A model generated the notes under the pieces. It worked only from the letters and a program-made list of their open reading frames with translations, was not told the origin of the DNA and ran no database searches. From Candidatus Poribacteria bacterium (GTDB taxonomy: Bacteria; Poribacteria; WGA-4E; PCPOR2b), in assembly GCA_022826645.1 (NCBI GenBank), contig JAJDUM010000112.1, forward strand, positions 123,422 through 187,421: a stretch of 64,000 nt of DNA, given 5' to 3'. This document shows, piece after piece, positions 26,718-36,186 of this stretch. How positions within the stretch are numbered: position 1 is the stretch's first letter; each line of letters starts with the position of its first letter. Position numbers and translations under genes: made by a program.

Positions 26718-28127
26718 ATGAACGAAGGTAAAGTTTTAGAAATCGTTGGTGCACGCGTTGACCTCGATTTCTCGGAAGGAAAATTGCCCGACATTCTCAA
26801 CGCAATCGAAGTTCAGCGCGAGGATGGAACGACCTTGGTGCTTGAAGTCCAACAGCACTTGGGTGAAAGCCGAGTCCGCGCCATTGCGATGGACACAACC
26901 GATGGTCTGGTGCGCGGTACACGCGCTATTGATCGCAATGAACCGATCTCGGTGCCTGTGGGCGATGCCGTGCTTGGCCGTGTGTTCGACGTTACCGGAC
27001 AACCGATTGATGAAGCGGGTGAGGTCGAAGCACAACAGCGGTATCCCATCCATCGCCATCCACCACCTCCAGACGAATTGAGTACCGTTTCAGAGATGTT
27101 AGAAACCGGAATTAAGGTGATTGACCTCATTCAACCGGTCGCAAGAGGTGGAAAGGTCGGGTTTCTTGGTGGTGCAGGCGTTGGAAAAACGGTATTGGTC
27201 GCTGAACTGATCTATAATATTGCCACCCAACACGGCGGTTATTCCGTTTTCTGCGGAATCGGGGAACGGACCCGCGAAGGAAATCAGTTCTGGTTGGAGA
27301 TGGACGAGTACGGCGTAATCGATAAAACCGCTATGGTCTTTGGACAGATGAACGAGCCGCCGGGTGCCCGGTTACGCGTTGGACTCGCCGGACTATCCAT
27401 GGCAGAATACTTCCGCGATGAAGGCGGACAGGATGTGTTGATTTTTATCGACAATGTTTTCCGCTTCACCCTCGCAGGCGGTGAGGTTTCCGCACTTCTG
27501 GGGCGTATGCCTTCCGCAGTGGGATACCAGCCAACCCTCGCTACAGAGATGGGTGAATTACAAGAACGGATCACATCAACGCAACACGGCTCGATTACCT
27601 CATTCCAGGCAGTCTATGTCCCGGCTGACGACTATACAGACCCAGCCGTTGTCGCTGTTTTTGGACATCTCGACGCTGTGACGCGTCTTGAACGGTCAAT
27701 TCAGCAGATGGGACGCTTCCCTGCTGTCGATCCTCTGACCTCAACCTCCCGTATCTTGAACCCCGACGTTATCGGTCAGGAACATTACGATACAACTCGT
27801 CAGGTAAAGGCAGTGCTTCAGGAGTATGAGAGTTTGAAGGATATTATCGCGATTTTGGGCGTGGACGAACTCTCAGACGATCAAAGGTTGACGGTTTCAA
27901 GGGCGAGGAAGCTAGAGAAGTATCTAACGCAGCCGATGTTTGTTGCACAACGCTTTACCGGCAAACCGGGTAAATACGTTAGGATTGCGGATACCGTTGA
28001 GGGCTGTCAAGCAATTCTCAGAGGAGACTGCGACGAAATTCCTGAACAAGCACTCGCGTACATCGGTACGATCGACGAAGCGTTTGAACAAGCAAAATCC
28101 GAAGAATTACGAGAAGCCGCGGATTAA
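26718..28127 (+). CDS. atpD: ATP synthase F1 subunit beta
   Basis: Beta is the catalytic F1 subunit. The P-loop is GGAGVGKTVL, the catalytic GERTREGNQFWLEM follows, and DVLIFIDNVFRFTLAGGEVSALLGRMPSAVGYQPT carries the Walker B (seen in pieces). The 469-residue length is standard and the reading frame is intact. AAGAGAG precedes the ATG. It is separated from atpG by 2.1 kb but linked to atpC by 15 bases. Confidence 0.97.
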   Translation: MNEGKVLEIVGARVDLDFSEGKLPDILNAIEVQREDGTTLVLEVQQHLGESRVRAIAMDTTDGLVRGTRAIDRNEPISVPVGDAVLGRVFDVTGQPIDEAGEVEAQQRYPIHRHPPPPDELSTVSEMLETGIKVIDLIQPVARGGKVGFLGGAGVGKTVLVAELIYNIATQHGGYSVFCGIGERTREGNQFWLEMDEYGVIDKTAMVFGQMNEPPGARLRVGLAGLSMAEYFRDEGGQDVLIFIDNVFRFTLAGGEVSALLGRMPSAVGYQPTLATEMGELQERITSTQHGSITSFQAVYVPADDYTDPAVVAVFGHLDAVTRLERSIQQMGRFPAVDPLTSTSRILNPDVIGQEHYDTTRQVKAVLQEYESLKDIIAILGVDELSDDQRLTVSRARKLEKYLTQPMFVAQRFTGKPGKYVRIADTVEGCQAILRGDCDEIPEQALAYIGTIDEAFEQAKSEELREAAD

Positions 28128-28142
28128 CCCAGTCACATAACT

Positions 28143-28550
28143 ATGCTCGAAAAAAGATTACATCTCGAAATCCGAACGCCCGAACAACTGATCTATGAGG
28201 GCGATGTTACCAGCGTGAAAGCCCCCGGTGAAATGGGATCGTTTGAGATCCTCGCCGGACATCTCCCCTTTCTGACCGTGCTGGAGACAGGCGAAATTCG
28301 CGTCCGCGAAACTGATACGCCCCAATCCATCGCGACCAGTGGAGGTGTCTTTGAGGTATTGCGCACCGGTGTCACTGTGTTAGCAGATACCGCCGAGTGG
28401 GCGTATGAAATTGATGTTGAGCGTGCAGAAGCAGCCCGTCAACGTGCACAGGAACTTCTTGCCTCACGCGATCCAAATATTAACCGTGGGCGCGCAGAAG
28501 CCGCGTTGGCTCGTGCTGTGAACCGGCTACGGATAGCGGGACAGCAGTAG
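28143..28550 (+). CDS. atpC: ATP synthase F1 subunit epsilon
   Basis: Epsilon couples the rotor to F1 and inhibits hydrolysis. The N-terminal beta sandwich has LEIRTPEQLIYEGDVTSVKAPGEMGSFEILAGHLPFLTVL, a good family match (seen in parts). The C-terminal helical hairpin holds RAEAARQRAQELLAS. The length is 135 residues. It ends the atp operon; a strong terminator follows 29 bases later. Confidence 0.95.
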   Translation: MLEKRLHLEIRTPEQLIYEGDVTSVKAPGEMGSFEILAGHLPFLTVLETGEIRVRETDTPQSIATSGGVFEVLRTGVTVLADTAEWAYEIDVERAEAARQRAQELLASRDPNINRGRAEAALARAVNRLRIAGQQ

Positions 28551-28579
28551 CTCTATCACCTGACATTTAATTGACGAAA

Positions 28580-28617
28580 GGGGAAACAGCGGAATTACTT
28601 GCTGTTTCCCCTTTTTT
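28580..28617 (+). terminator. Intrinsic terminator of the atp operon
   Basis: GGGGAAACAGC (28580-28590) pairs perfectly with GCTGTTTCCCC (28601-28611) around a 10-base loop and is followed directly by TTTTTT. It is 29 bases after the atpC stop and marks the end of the atp operon. Confidence 0.92.
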
Positions 28618-28635
28618 ACTTTGGAGAAGGAATAC

Positions 28636-30240
28636 ATGACACCAGTAGGCAAACTTCAGTATTTTCGATCCAAAATTGATGATCAGCTACAACCCTGTGC
28701 CGTATGTTCAACCGATACAAATGACGAACCGAAACCCTTAATCGTGGAGGTAAGCCCCGGCGCATTGGGAAATCTACCCGGTGCAGTTGAGTTGACCGAA
28801 CAGATCGCAGGCATCGCTGCGAAGCACAATCAACCTTGTGTTGTCCTCAGACCAACGGGACGGGGCTCCGGTTCCGTTTATCAGAACTACGGCGAAATCG
28901 ATGTCTTGGAGGCTATCGAACATGTTGTTGCAAACTACAACATCGACCAAGACCGCATTACAATCACCGGCAGTTCGATGGGCGGAGCCGCAACCTGGTA
29001 TCTGATCTCGCACTATCCAGATCTCTTCGCGGGTGCCGCGCCATTTTGCGGTTATTGCGACTACCGACTGTGGGAAAAACCGGGGGGACTTACGTTCCAC
29101 ATGCACGAATGGGAAACGCCCTCTTGGCGCTCGAGATCCGCTGCATTTCTGATCGAAAATCTCACCCATACACCTGTTTGGATAATCCACGGCGAATGGG
29201 ATCGGGGGGTCGGCGGCGGTGTTCCAGTTGAGCATTCCAGACGGATGGCACAGCTTATAGACGAGCGGGGCTATACACACAAATATACAGAGATTCCTGA
29301 AACAGGCCATGGATGCCGCCTACCCGATATATGGGAAGAAGTCATCCTTTGGCTGCTGAAACAGCAGAAGCAGCGATCCCCGAATCATGTCTCTTTGGCA
29401 ACCTACAATCTGCGCCATAATCAATCCTACTGGATCACGCTAAACCAACTGGCACACTACGGTAAGCGCGGACTAATCAATGCGCGTTTTGTCAAGAACG
29501 ACAGCCTCATCGTCAATACGGAGAATATCCGCACCTTCTCCCTTGGACCAGTTCAGAAGAACGAAGGGGTTAACGTAACAATTGATGGTCAGACGTTCGA
29601 ACCGATGAACCTAAGCCATCAGAAACAATTCCAACGAAATCATAAAGGCGTATGGGCGCATGGCAATTTTGATCTCTCCCATGAGAAGCATCACCGGGCA
29701 TCAGGTCCCATCAGTGATCTATTCTTCGAGGGGCTGATCCTTGTGCCTGGAACAGTTGGAACAGAGGAAGAGACGTTTTTTAATAAATGGATCGCTGACA
29801 ACGCAGCCGGATACTACCGCAGCCGAAATGGAGGGGTGCATCGCGGCGGCATCATGGGAGATAATGCTGTCGAACTCCCTATCAGCCGTGATCTTGAACT
29901 CACCGAAGACCTCCTGCAAATGAACAACTTGCTCCTATACGGTGGCCATGATTCGAACGCCATTCTATCGCGATTTAGAGACAAGCTACCGCTTACGATC
30001 GAGGGCAAAACAATCCATCTGTCCAATAAATCGTACACGGCAGATGGGGCGGCGGTTTTCGCCGTATTTCCTCATCCCGAAAATTCAGAGCGCTATGTCG
30101 CAGTGCACACCGGAGTCACACCGGATGCAATATGTTGGGGCAGCCATCTTGATATGCAACTCCTGCCCGATTACATGGTCTATTCCGGAGGCCAACTCCT
30201 CGATTGGGGCTTCTGGGGGAATGACTGGAAATCTCAATAA
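28636..30240 (+). CDS. Alpha/beta hydrolase (prolyl-oligopeptidase-type esterase)
   Basis: This protein of about 534 residues starts at the ATG at 28636, where GGAGAAGGA lies upstream; the TTG at 28621 is part of that ribosome site. The N-terminal half is an alpha/beta hydrolase: nucleophile elbow TGSSMGGAATWYL, an acid region VWIIHGEWDRGVGGG, and the His in PETGHGCRLPD. The C-terminal half (from about residue 260) has no hydrolase motif and may be a binding or beta-rich domain. There is no signal peptide, so it is probably cytoplasmic. The substrate is unknown. Confidence 0.8.
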   Translation: MTPVGKLQYFRSKIDDQLQPCAVCSTDTNDEPKPLIVEVSPGALGNLPGAVELTEQIAGIAAKHNQPCVVLRPTGRGSGSVYQNYGEIDVLEAIEHVVANYNIDQDRITITGSSMGGAATWYLISHYPDLFAGAAPFCGYCDYRLWEKPGGLTFHMHEWETPSWRSRSAAFLIENLTHTPVWIIHGEWDRGVGGGVPVEHSRRMAQLIDERGYTHKYTEIPETGHGCRLPDIWEEVILWLLKQQKQRSPNHVSLATYNLRHNQSYWITLNQLAHYGKRGLINARFVKNDSLIVNTENIRTFSLGPVQKNEGVNVTIDGQTFEPMNLSHQKQFQRNHKGVWAHGNFDLSHEKHHRASGPISDLFFEGLILVPGTVGTEEETFFNKWIADNAAGYYRSRNGGVHRGGIMGDNAVELPISRDLELTEDLLQMNNLLLYGGHDSNAILSRFRDKLPLTIEGKTIHLSNKSYTADGAAVFAVFPHPENSERYVAVHTGVTPDAICWGSHLDMQLLPDYMVYSGGQLLDWGFWGNDWKSQ

Positions 30241-30434
30241 CAGTCAACCCCTCGAGCAGCGCCACCGCTGTGCAAGGGTAGTCTATACCCACAATCTATC
30301 AAACCATTTCCACTATCAGCGAAAACCGATTCTGCGAGAATCGATTTGGTACTCCCACAGTCAAGTCAGATAAATTACAACTCTACAGAAGATTCTCGCC
30401 ACATACCCACACTAATCAAGTAACAGCTTTTTTC

Positions 30435-30463
30435 TTGACACTTGATATATCGGTTAGTATACT
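30435..30463 (+). promoter_or_regulatory. Near-consensus sigma-70 promoter
   Basis: TTGACA (30435-30440), 17 bases, then TATACT (30458-30463), one base off TATAAT. It lies about 60 bases before the GTG that starts the secreted protein. It shows the nominal TTG start at 30435 is the -35 box, not translation. Confidence 0.85.
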
Positions 30464-30524
30464 ACCAATTAGCGCCACTGAACTTAAACGTTTAATCTTT
30501 TCTCTAAGATGGGCGACTCAAACC

Positions 30525-31229
30525 GTGAAAAAGCTATCCTTTTGGACACTAATCATACTGATTGCAGCCAGCTATAGCTTCGCGCGTATTATAGACCCAA
30601 AGACAGGTGCTGAGTTCAGATATAGAGCAAAACTGGTAGAAGTTGCTCCAGTAGTTGATGGCTTCCTCGATGATCCAGCATGGGACGATGCTATATCTGC
30701 CGCCCTAGACCATGATGTCAAAGAGGATCGACGCTGGGGCGAATCCAGCGACTTCAAAGGCACTTTTGCTGCCGTATGGCGCAACGCTTCCCTCTACATA
30801 GCTATTGAACTGACCGACGATCAAATTGAAACTGCTCACGAAAAACTCTCAAAGCAAGATCGTCTAGAGATCTATCTCGATATAGGACATTCAGGCCAGC
30901 AGAGCGATCTATACCGTTATACACTTCCCGTTGGACAAGACGTTATGGCTGCTGGTAATCAAGGGCTGTTAGTTAATTGGGGGAACGGAGGGCAATCCGT
31001 CGAATTGAGCTTTGACCTGATGCAGACACCGAGAAAAGAGGATGCTATCAGCTTCGGCATTTACTATTACGACGTAGATGATGATCGCTTGAACCACAAA
31101 CTTCGTTGGGGTCCAACCGGGCAAACCGAACCGGAAGACGCGCTTGCAGACTTGATATTTACAGCCAATATAAAGCTAAACGCAAACCAGAAAGCGATAC
31201 AATGGGGGCGTATCAAACAACTCTATTAA
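30525..31229 (+). CDS. Secreted CBM9-like sugar-binding domain protein
   Basis: This protein of about 234 residues begins at GTG 30525, giving a clean signal peptide MKKLSFWTLIILIAASYSFA. The mature part starts with the CBM9 pattern VDGFLDDPAWDDA, then FKGTFAAVWRNASLYIAIELTDDQ and DRLEIYLDIGHSG, as in carbohydrate-binding family 9 domains used to bind polysaccharide ends. The last strand pair (SVELSFDLM) is present. No catalytic domain is attached. A strong promoter lies 60 bases upstream. The substrate is unknown. Confidence 0.75.
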   Translation: MKKLSFWTLIILIAASYSFARIIDPKTGAEFRYRAKLVEVAPVVDGFLDDPAWDDAISAALDHDVKEDRRWGESSDFKGTFAAVWRNASLYIAIELTDDQIETAHEKLSKQDRLEIYLDIGHSGQQSDLYRYTLPVGQDVMAAGNQGLLVNWGNGGQSVELSFDLMQTPRKEDAISFGIYYYDVDDDRLNHKLRWGPTGQTEPEDALADLIFTANIKLNANQKAIQWGRIKQLY

Positions 31230-31278
31230 TCATCGGTACTACATTTATGCCCCAAGACTCAAGCGCACGGAGTTCGCA

Positions 31279-31458
31279 GTGTTTATCATCGGTAAAGTAT
31301 TAGAGCTAATAGGAATGTCGCTTCTGGGAGCGGGGTTATACGTCGGGTGTGTCAACCCCTACGGTTTCACCGAAGGTGCTGCTATGGGGGCGGAGGTCGC
31401 CTCCCTTGCGTTAGGAATCTTAATATTCTTTATAGGCAGAACGATAGAGAAACGCTAA
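31279..31458 (+). CDS. Small two-helix membrane protein
   Basis: A 59-residue product begins at GTG 31279, with GGAG (31269-31272) 6 nt upstream, and ends at TAA 31456-31458. Two helices are predicted: GKVLELIGMSLLGAGLYVG and EVASLALGILIFFIGRTIEK, with a cytosolic tail. Coding style and the G-x-x-L-E-L-x-G pattern suggest a real small gene, but no function is known. It lies 50 bases after the CBM9-like gene. Confidence 0.6.
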   Translation: MFIIGKVLELIGMSLLGAGLYVGCVNPYGFTEGAAMGAEVASLALGILIFFIGRTIEKR

Positions 31459-31536
31459 TTGTGCCCAGATGACCCACTTGGCTCTATGAGAATGTAACTG
31501 AAATCAATAAGTTGTTTTGGTACTTACACATACCTG

Positions 31537-31567
31537 AGCATCGAGCGCATCCCCTCGGTGCTTTTTT
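31537..31567 (+). terminator. Intrinsic terminator-like hairpin
   Basis: AGCATCGAG (31537-31545) and CTCGGTGCT (31554-31562) form a 9-bp stem with one G-T pair and an 8-base loop, then TTTTT. It lies between the small membrane gene and the next CDS. It also argues that the next CDS starts at 31599, not at the TTG at 31512. Confidence 0.7.
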
Positions 31568-31598
31568 GATGTTTATATTCAGTGGAGGAAAAATTAGG

Positions 31599-32141
31599 AT
31601 GGCATTTAATATCAAAAAGCGTGGAAAATTAACCTATTACTACCAAGGCGATCATCCGGTGTTGTCCCCCTTAGTCACCGAAACGTTACCCGACGGAGAT
31701 CTGAAAATCTATTTTTCAGGTCTAACAGGAGGATATTCGGCGAAAGGCGTCCTGAACCTCGATGAACTGGTTTCGATGGATCCAGAGCGGGAGATCCCGC
31801 TGGTATTCAAAAGCTGGGAATCGTGGTTGATAGAAGCAGGTATTTGCGATTCTCTAAAAAACGTAGATTTCATTGAAGTCCACGCCTTCGGTTGTCAACC
31901 CAAAACCCCAAATCCGCTTGTTGACCCTGCAGGTTATGCAGCAGAGCAGGAACGACTGCGCAAAGCCTATGCACAAGCATATAGCAACTTTTTCCGTGAC
32001 TACCTACCAGAAAACGGTGTGCCCGCTCGGTTCACGGTCCATGTCGTCGATGTTCCAGACACAGCAGCTTCCTATGAGTTCTACGGAACTGCACTCTTAC
32101 AGAAAGAGCTACAAAAGGATTCTGGATCAATAGATTCGTGA
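31599..32141 (+). CDS. Hypothetical protein
   Basis: This 180-residue soluble protein starts at ATG 31599, with GGAGG about 10 nt upstream. I do not recognise it. It has a beta-rich N-terminal half (LTYYYQGDHPVLSPLVTETL, ISYFSGLTGGY-like strand) and a helix rich in Ala, Glu and Tyr (AEQERLRKAYAQAYSNFF). A single Cys pair region (VHAFGCQPK) is not a known metal site. It is 42 bases upstream of the amidase lipoprotein gene. Confidence 0.6.
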   Translation: MAFNIKKRGKLTYYYQGDHPVLSPLVTETLPDGDLKIYFSGLTGGYSAKGVLNLDELVSMDPEREIPLVFKSWESWLIEAGICDSLKNVDFIEVHAFGCQPKTPNPLVDPAGYAAEQERLRKAYAQAYSNFFRDYLPENGVPARFTVHVVDVPDTAASYEFYGTALLQKELQKDSGSIDS

Positions 32142-32183
32142 GGCTCGAGAGGCAGCATGTTTTCCCTGCGAGGTTGCAACAGA

Positions 32184-34661
32184 ATGAAACGTCTGAAACC
32201 TCTCCTCCCCTTCATCTGCATTGCATCAATCGTACTGATTGGCTGCGGCGAAAAACACGAAAAACGCGAAATCCCCACCGAATTTGAGGAACTCAACGAG
32301 TGGCGCACACTCCCCCAAGCCAATTTCGCGATTCCGCCTTACGCCCGCTACCTTGAGGGAATCAAAATCTGCCTAGATCCAGGGCACGGTGGACAGGCTT
32401 ATCTGCCGAACTACAAGCGCGGACCAACTGGGCTTCGAGAGGCAGAGGCGAACCTACGAGTGGCGCTACATCTGCGCGATTTCCTAACGCAGGCAGGCGC
32501 GATTGTCTTCATGACGCGCACCGATGATTCCTTCGTCAGCATCCCGGACCGCAGTGAAATTGCTAATAAGAACGCTGTTAATTTTTTCATCTCCATCCAT
32601 CATAATTCGTTCAGTGACCCCGAAACCAATTACACCTCCACATGGTATCATCAAGACGCGGACGATTCTCGTGCCAGTTTAGATCTCGCCCGGTATGTAC
32701 AGCAAAGCGTTGCCGACGCACTACGTCTGCCACAATTTCCACCAACAGGGCTCTACTCGGATCAATTGGTAATTCCTTCAGGGTTCGGTGTACTACGTCA
32801 GACGAAACGCCCTGCCATTTTATGTGAAGCGTCGTTTTACTCTAACCCCGAAGAAGAGCAACGCTTGAAAAAGGAGTCATACAATAAGCGCGAGGCTTAC
32901 GGCTACTTTGTCGGTATTGCCCGTTACGCTGCAGCGGGGTTTCCAAAGGGGGTTCTGCTGAATCCACTATCAGAATCCTCCATCGAAACGAAGAATCCGC
33001 GCATCAAGATTCGTGTGGCAGATGGCTTGCATGAGCGCGGTGCGTGGATGCTCAAGAGACAACAGATATTCTCCGATTCCATCCGCGTTAAACTCGACGG
33101 TGCTGTCGTTCCCCACCAATATCTCCGCGCTGAAGATCTCATTGTGATTACCCCGCCAAACCCACTCTCCAACGGCGTACACTTTGTCGAAACCAATCTT
33201 GTCAATTACTACGGGAATCACAGTCCGCCTAACGATCAGTGGTTCAAAGTTGCTCCACCCGCCGCAAAACTCAAACTTCACGCATGGACGGAAACCCTTC
33301 CTTCCGGTAGCGGGAGCTATGTCGGCATCACCGTCACCGCTCTGGACAAGGACGGTTTGCCAATCGCAGATGACGAACTGATTCATGCTCAGACATCACT
33401 TGGGCGACTTGCTGAGACCGAACAGCCTTCACAGAACGGAGAAGTACGATTTTACCTATACACAGACGCGACGCAGCCGCAGTTAGGTCGCGCACAGGTG
33501 AAAGTTGGTTACAAAAAAAAATCGGAGACCATTACCATCCGCTTTGAGAAAACTCGCGACGGGATTGTTCAGGGCAGTGTCCACGACAGTTCTGGAAGTA
33601 CCATTCCAGATGCAGCCGTGCAGCTACTAGGAAAAAAGGACAGAACGACAATAACCAACCCAGATGGACACTTTTTTTTCGATAACGTTTTACCGGGGGA
33701 CACAACCCTTAATGTTTCAAAAGCTGGTTACTACAATCTCTGGCTGGAGACCAACGCAACCTCAAACAGCGTGCAGGTCCTCCAGCCCCAATTACATCCG
33801 ATTGCGAACGGTACACTTATTGGGAAAGTATTCGTCCTCGACGCACGCCACGGCGGGTCAGAACGAGGAACACCAGTCATCGATTCTGTTGCCCCCGCAG
33901 ATCTTAACCTCGCCGTCGTCAAAGCACTTCGGGAGATGCTAGAAATTGCCGGGGCAAGTGTTTACCTTGTGCGAGAGAAAGATGAGAAGATCCCTGTCCC
34001 GAAACGAGTCAAGACAATCAACGCTGTGAAACATGACGGATACTATCTTCGAATTGATCACGGTGCCTGGGCCGAAGGCGAGCCGTCGATAATTGCGACA
34101 GGCTATCCGGGCAACCAAGTCGCGGAAAACTATCTTAAATCGATACTTGAAAGAACTAACACGGCGCTTTTTCAGACACCCATTGAGACGTTTGGAGACG
34201 AAGAATCGCCGGAGATTCGGTCAACTAACAAAATTGCACTCGCGCTCGAGATCCGTTCTATCAATCACCCACATATCCATGAATCCGTGGGCGCACCCGC
34301 ACTGATTGCACAGGAGGCGTACGCAATCTTTTTGGGGACGTGGAAATTTCTGCAAAACGCTCAATTGGTTGATAAGGGACTCAACCCGGCCCCCACAGGT
34401 GAAGTCTCACCTCAAAAAGGAGTTGAAATTCGTGTTATTGATGCGGTTTCACAGCAACCGATCAGCGACGCAAGAGTCGCATTAGATGACACCTTCCCGT
34501 TAGTAACAAATCAAGCTGGAAAAGCCATTTTCCACGGGGTCCAGTCGCGGAGCTATCGCATTGTAATTGAGGCTGCAGGGTATGCACATCAAGCAATCGA
34601 ATCAGACCTATTGGACTCAGGATCCGTGTTAGTAGAAATGAGGAAGAAAGGGAATCGGTAA
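32184..34661 (+). CDS. Lipoprotein with two N-acetylmuramoyl-L-alanine amidase domains
   Basis: This lipoprotein of about 825 residues starts at ATG 32184 (lipobox IVLIGC near residue 21). Domain 1 is a zinc amidase_3: ligands are His in CLDPGHGG (about residue 68), Glu in LREAEANL, and His in FISIHHNSF, with Glu in ILCEASFYSN. A Cna-B/CarboxypepD_reg segment (VQGSVHDSSGSTIPDAAVQ) follows. Domain 2 repeats the fold (VLDARHGGSERG, YYLRIDHG, ALEIRSINHP), but the Glu ligand is Asp (APADLNL). A second Cna-B-like segment ends the protein. It probably cleaves peptidoglycan peptide bonds during wall remodelling; domain 2 may be inactive. Confidence 0.85.
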   Translation: MKRLKPLLPFICIASIVLIGCGEKHEKREIPTEFEELNEWRTLPQANFAIPPYARYLEGIKICLDPGHGGQAYLPNYKRGPTGLREAEANLRVALHLRDFLTQAGAIVFMTRTDDSFVSIPDRSEIANKNAVNFFISIHHNSFSDPETNYTSTWYHQDADDSRASLDLARYVQQSVADALRLPQFPPTGLYSDQLVIPSGFGVLRQTKRPAILCEASFYSNPEEEQRLKKESYNKREAYGYFVGIARYAAAGFPKGVLLNPLSESSIETKNPRIKIRVADGLHERGAWMLKRQQIFSDSIRVKLDGAVVPHQYLRAEDLIVITPPNPLSNGVHFVETNLVNYYGNHSPPNDQWFKVAPPAAKLKLHAWTETLPSGSGSYVGITVTALDKDGLPIADDELIHAQTSLGRLAETEQPSQNGEVRFYLYTDATQPQLGRAQVKVGYKKKSETITIRFEKTRDGIVQGSVHDSSGSTIPDAAVQLLGKKDRTTITNPDGHFFFDNVLPGDTTLNVSKAGYYNLWLETNATSNSVQVLQPQLHPIANGTLIGKVFVLDARHGGSERGTPVIDSVAPADLNLAVVKALREMLEIAGASVYLVREKDEKIPVPKRVKTINAVKHDGYYLRIDHGAWAEGEPSIIATGYPGNQVAENYLKSILERTNTALFQTPIETFGDEESPEIRSTNKIALALEIRSINHPHIHESVGAPALIAQEAYAIFLGTWKFLQNAQLVDKGLNPAPTGEVSPQKGVEIRVIDAVSQQPISDARVALDDTFPLVTNQAGKAIFHGVQSRSYRIVIEAAGYAHQAIESDLLDSGSVLVEMRKKGNR

Positions 34662-34737
34662 AACAACAAATTAGGCAAGACGGAATCATAGTCCCTAACG
34701 TCTTTTCTGATTGAAAGCCACGTAAGGGGATGATAAG

Positions 34738-36186
34738 ATGGAACTCGCCATGAAAAATGTGTTAGTTGTCGACGATGACGAGAAAATTTGCTGGGCTTTC
34801 GAGCAATTTCTGACAGACGAAGGCCACCGACCAATTATCGCCAACAATGCCGAAGAGGGCTTACGAAAGGTCCAGTCGGAAACGCCCGATATTATTCTGC
34901 TTGATGTACGCCTGCCCGGTATGAATGGGCTTGAAGCATTGAAGCAGATCAAAGCAGTTCAGTCAGAGGCAATTGTGATCGTGATGACGGCGTATGACAA
35001 TGTAGAAACGACCATCCAAGCTATGCAGTTGCACGCCTTCGATTTCATCCCTAAACCAATTGATCTGGATCAGGTGAAAGCGATCATCGAGCGCGCGACA
35101 CAGATGCAAGTTGAACGCAGTAAAATGCCTTCTTCCGAACTCCCCTCGGCAGAGGTTGAATTGCCACAGGGACATCGTTTGATCGGGAAAAGTCCACAGA
35201 TGCAGGAGATTTATAAGCTAATCGGGATGATAGCGAACAATACCGTTACCGTGCTGATAGAGGGTGAAAGTGGAACAGGAAAAGAGTTAATCGCACAGTC
35301 AATCCATTCTAATAGCTCACGCAAGGATAAACCCTTTGTCCCCGTCAACTGCGGTGCACTCCCCGACGACCTCCTTGAAAGTGAACTTTTCGGCTATGAA
35401 GCGGGCGCATTTACAGGGGCAAACGCCAAAGGCAAGCCCGGCAGGTTTGAACTCGCAGATGGTGGCACACTGTTTCTTGATGAGATCAGTAATATGAGCC
35501 CGGTGCTACAGGTAAAACTGCAACGGGCTTTGCAGGAGCAAGAGATTGAAAGGTTGGGCGGCACCCGTCCTTTGAAAGTGGATGTCCGTATCATCGCTGC
35601 GACAAATCAAGACCTCGCTGAAGAGGTCCGATTGGGCCAGTTCCGTGAAGATCTATACTATCGCTTCAACCTGCTCTCAATTAACCTCCCACCCTTGCGC
35701 GAACGGACCACGGATATCCCGCTGTTGATCCATCACTTTCTGCAGACAGTCAGCCTCGAACTTGAGCAGAATGTTCGAGGGGTTTCGCCAGGGTGTTTAG
35801 AACTTCTGCAGCGATACGATTGGCCCGGAAATGTGAGGGAGCTAGAGAACACTGTTAAAAGCGCGGCAGTCCTTTCACGAACAGATGTTATCCTACCAGA
35901 ACACCTTCCACCAGAAATTCTGAATTACAAAGGGACACGTCAATCAACACAATCACGTCTTGAAACAGTTCTTGAATCCGTATTGAAGGAAACCGTCAGA
36001 GACGCTGTTATGCAGGCACGTGACGGGCTCTACGACGAAGCTATTGATGCCATTGATCATGCGTTAATTAAGTGCGTCCTTGACGAAGTCGAAGGCAACC
36101 AGACGAAATCAGCAAAACTCTTGGGGATCAGCCGTACAACGTTATTGCAAAAAATAAAGAAATTGGGAATCGAAGTGAGCGCATGA
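34738..36186 (+). CDS. NtrC-family sigma-54 response regulator
   Basis: This 482-residue regulator has three domains. The receiver (1-120) has VVDDDEK with the acidic pair, phosphoacceptor Asp in IILLDVRLPGMNGLEAL, and Lys in FDFIPKPIDL. The AAA+ domain has the Walker A GESGTGKELIAQ, the sigma-54-contacting GAFTGA, and the Walker B FLDEISNM. A Fis-like HTH ends the protein (GNQTKSAKLLGISRTTLLQKI). It would activate sigma-54 promoters on phosphorylation. No partner sensor kinase is in the window. It overlaps the comF gene by 4 nt. Confidence 0.93.
   Translation: MELAMKNVLVVDDDEKICWAFEQFLTDEGHRPIIANNAEEGLRKVQSETPDIILLDVRLPGMNGLEALKQIKAVQSEAIVIVMTAYDNVETTIQAMQLHAFDFIPKPIDLDQVKAIIERATQMQVERSKMPSSELPSAEVELPQGHRLIGKSPQMQEIYKLIGMIANNTVTVLIEGESGTGKELIAQSIHSNSSRKDKPFVPVNCGALPDDLLESELFGYEAGAFTGANAKGKPGRFELADGGTLFLDEISNMSPVLQVKLQRALQEQEIERLGGTRPLKVDVRIIAATNQDLAEEVRLGQFREDLYYRFNLLSINLPPLRERTTDIPLLIHHFLQTVSLELEQNVRGVSPGCLELLQRYDWPGNVRELENTVKSAAVLSRTDVILPEHLPPEILNYKGTRQSTQSRLETVLESVLKETVRDAVMQARDGLYDEAIDAIDHALIKCVLDEVEGNQTKSAKLLGISRTTLLQKIKKLGIEVSA

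Noticed and set aside
30435..30524. TTG start 30 codons upstream of the CBM9-like protein
   Set aside because: The TTG is the first part of a TTGACA -35 box, and a signal peptide begins cleanly at GTG 30525.
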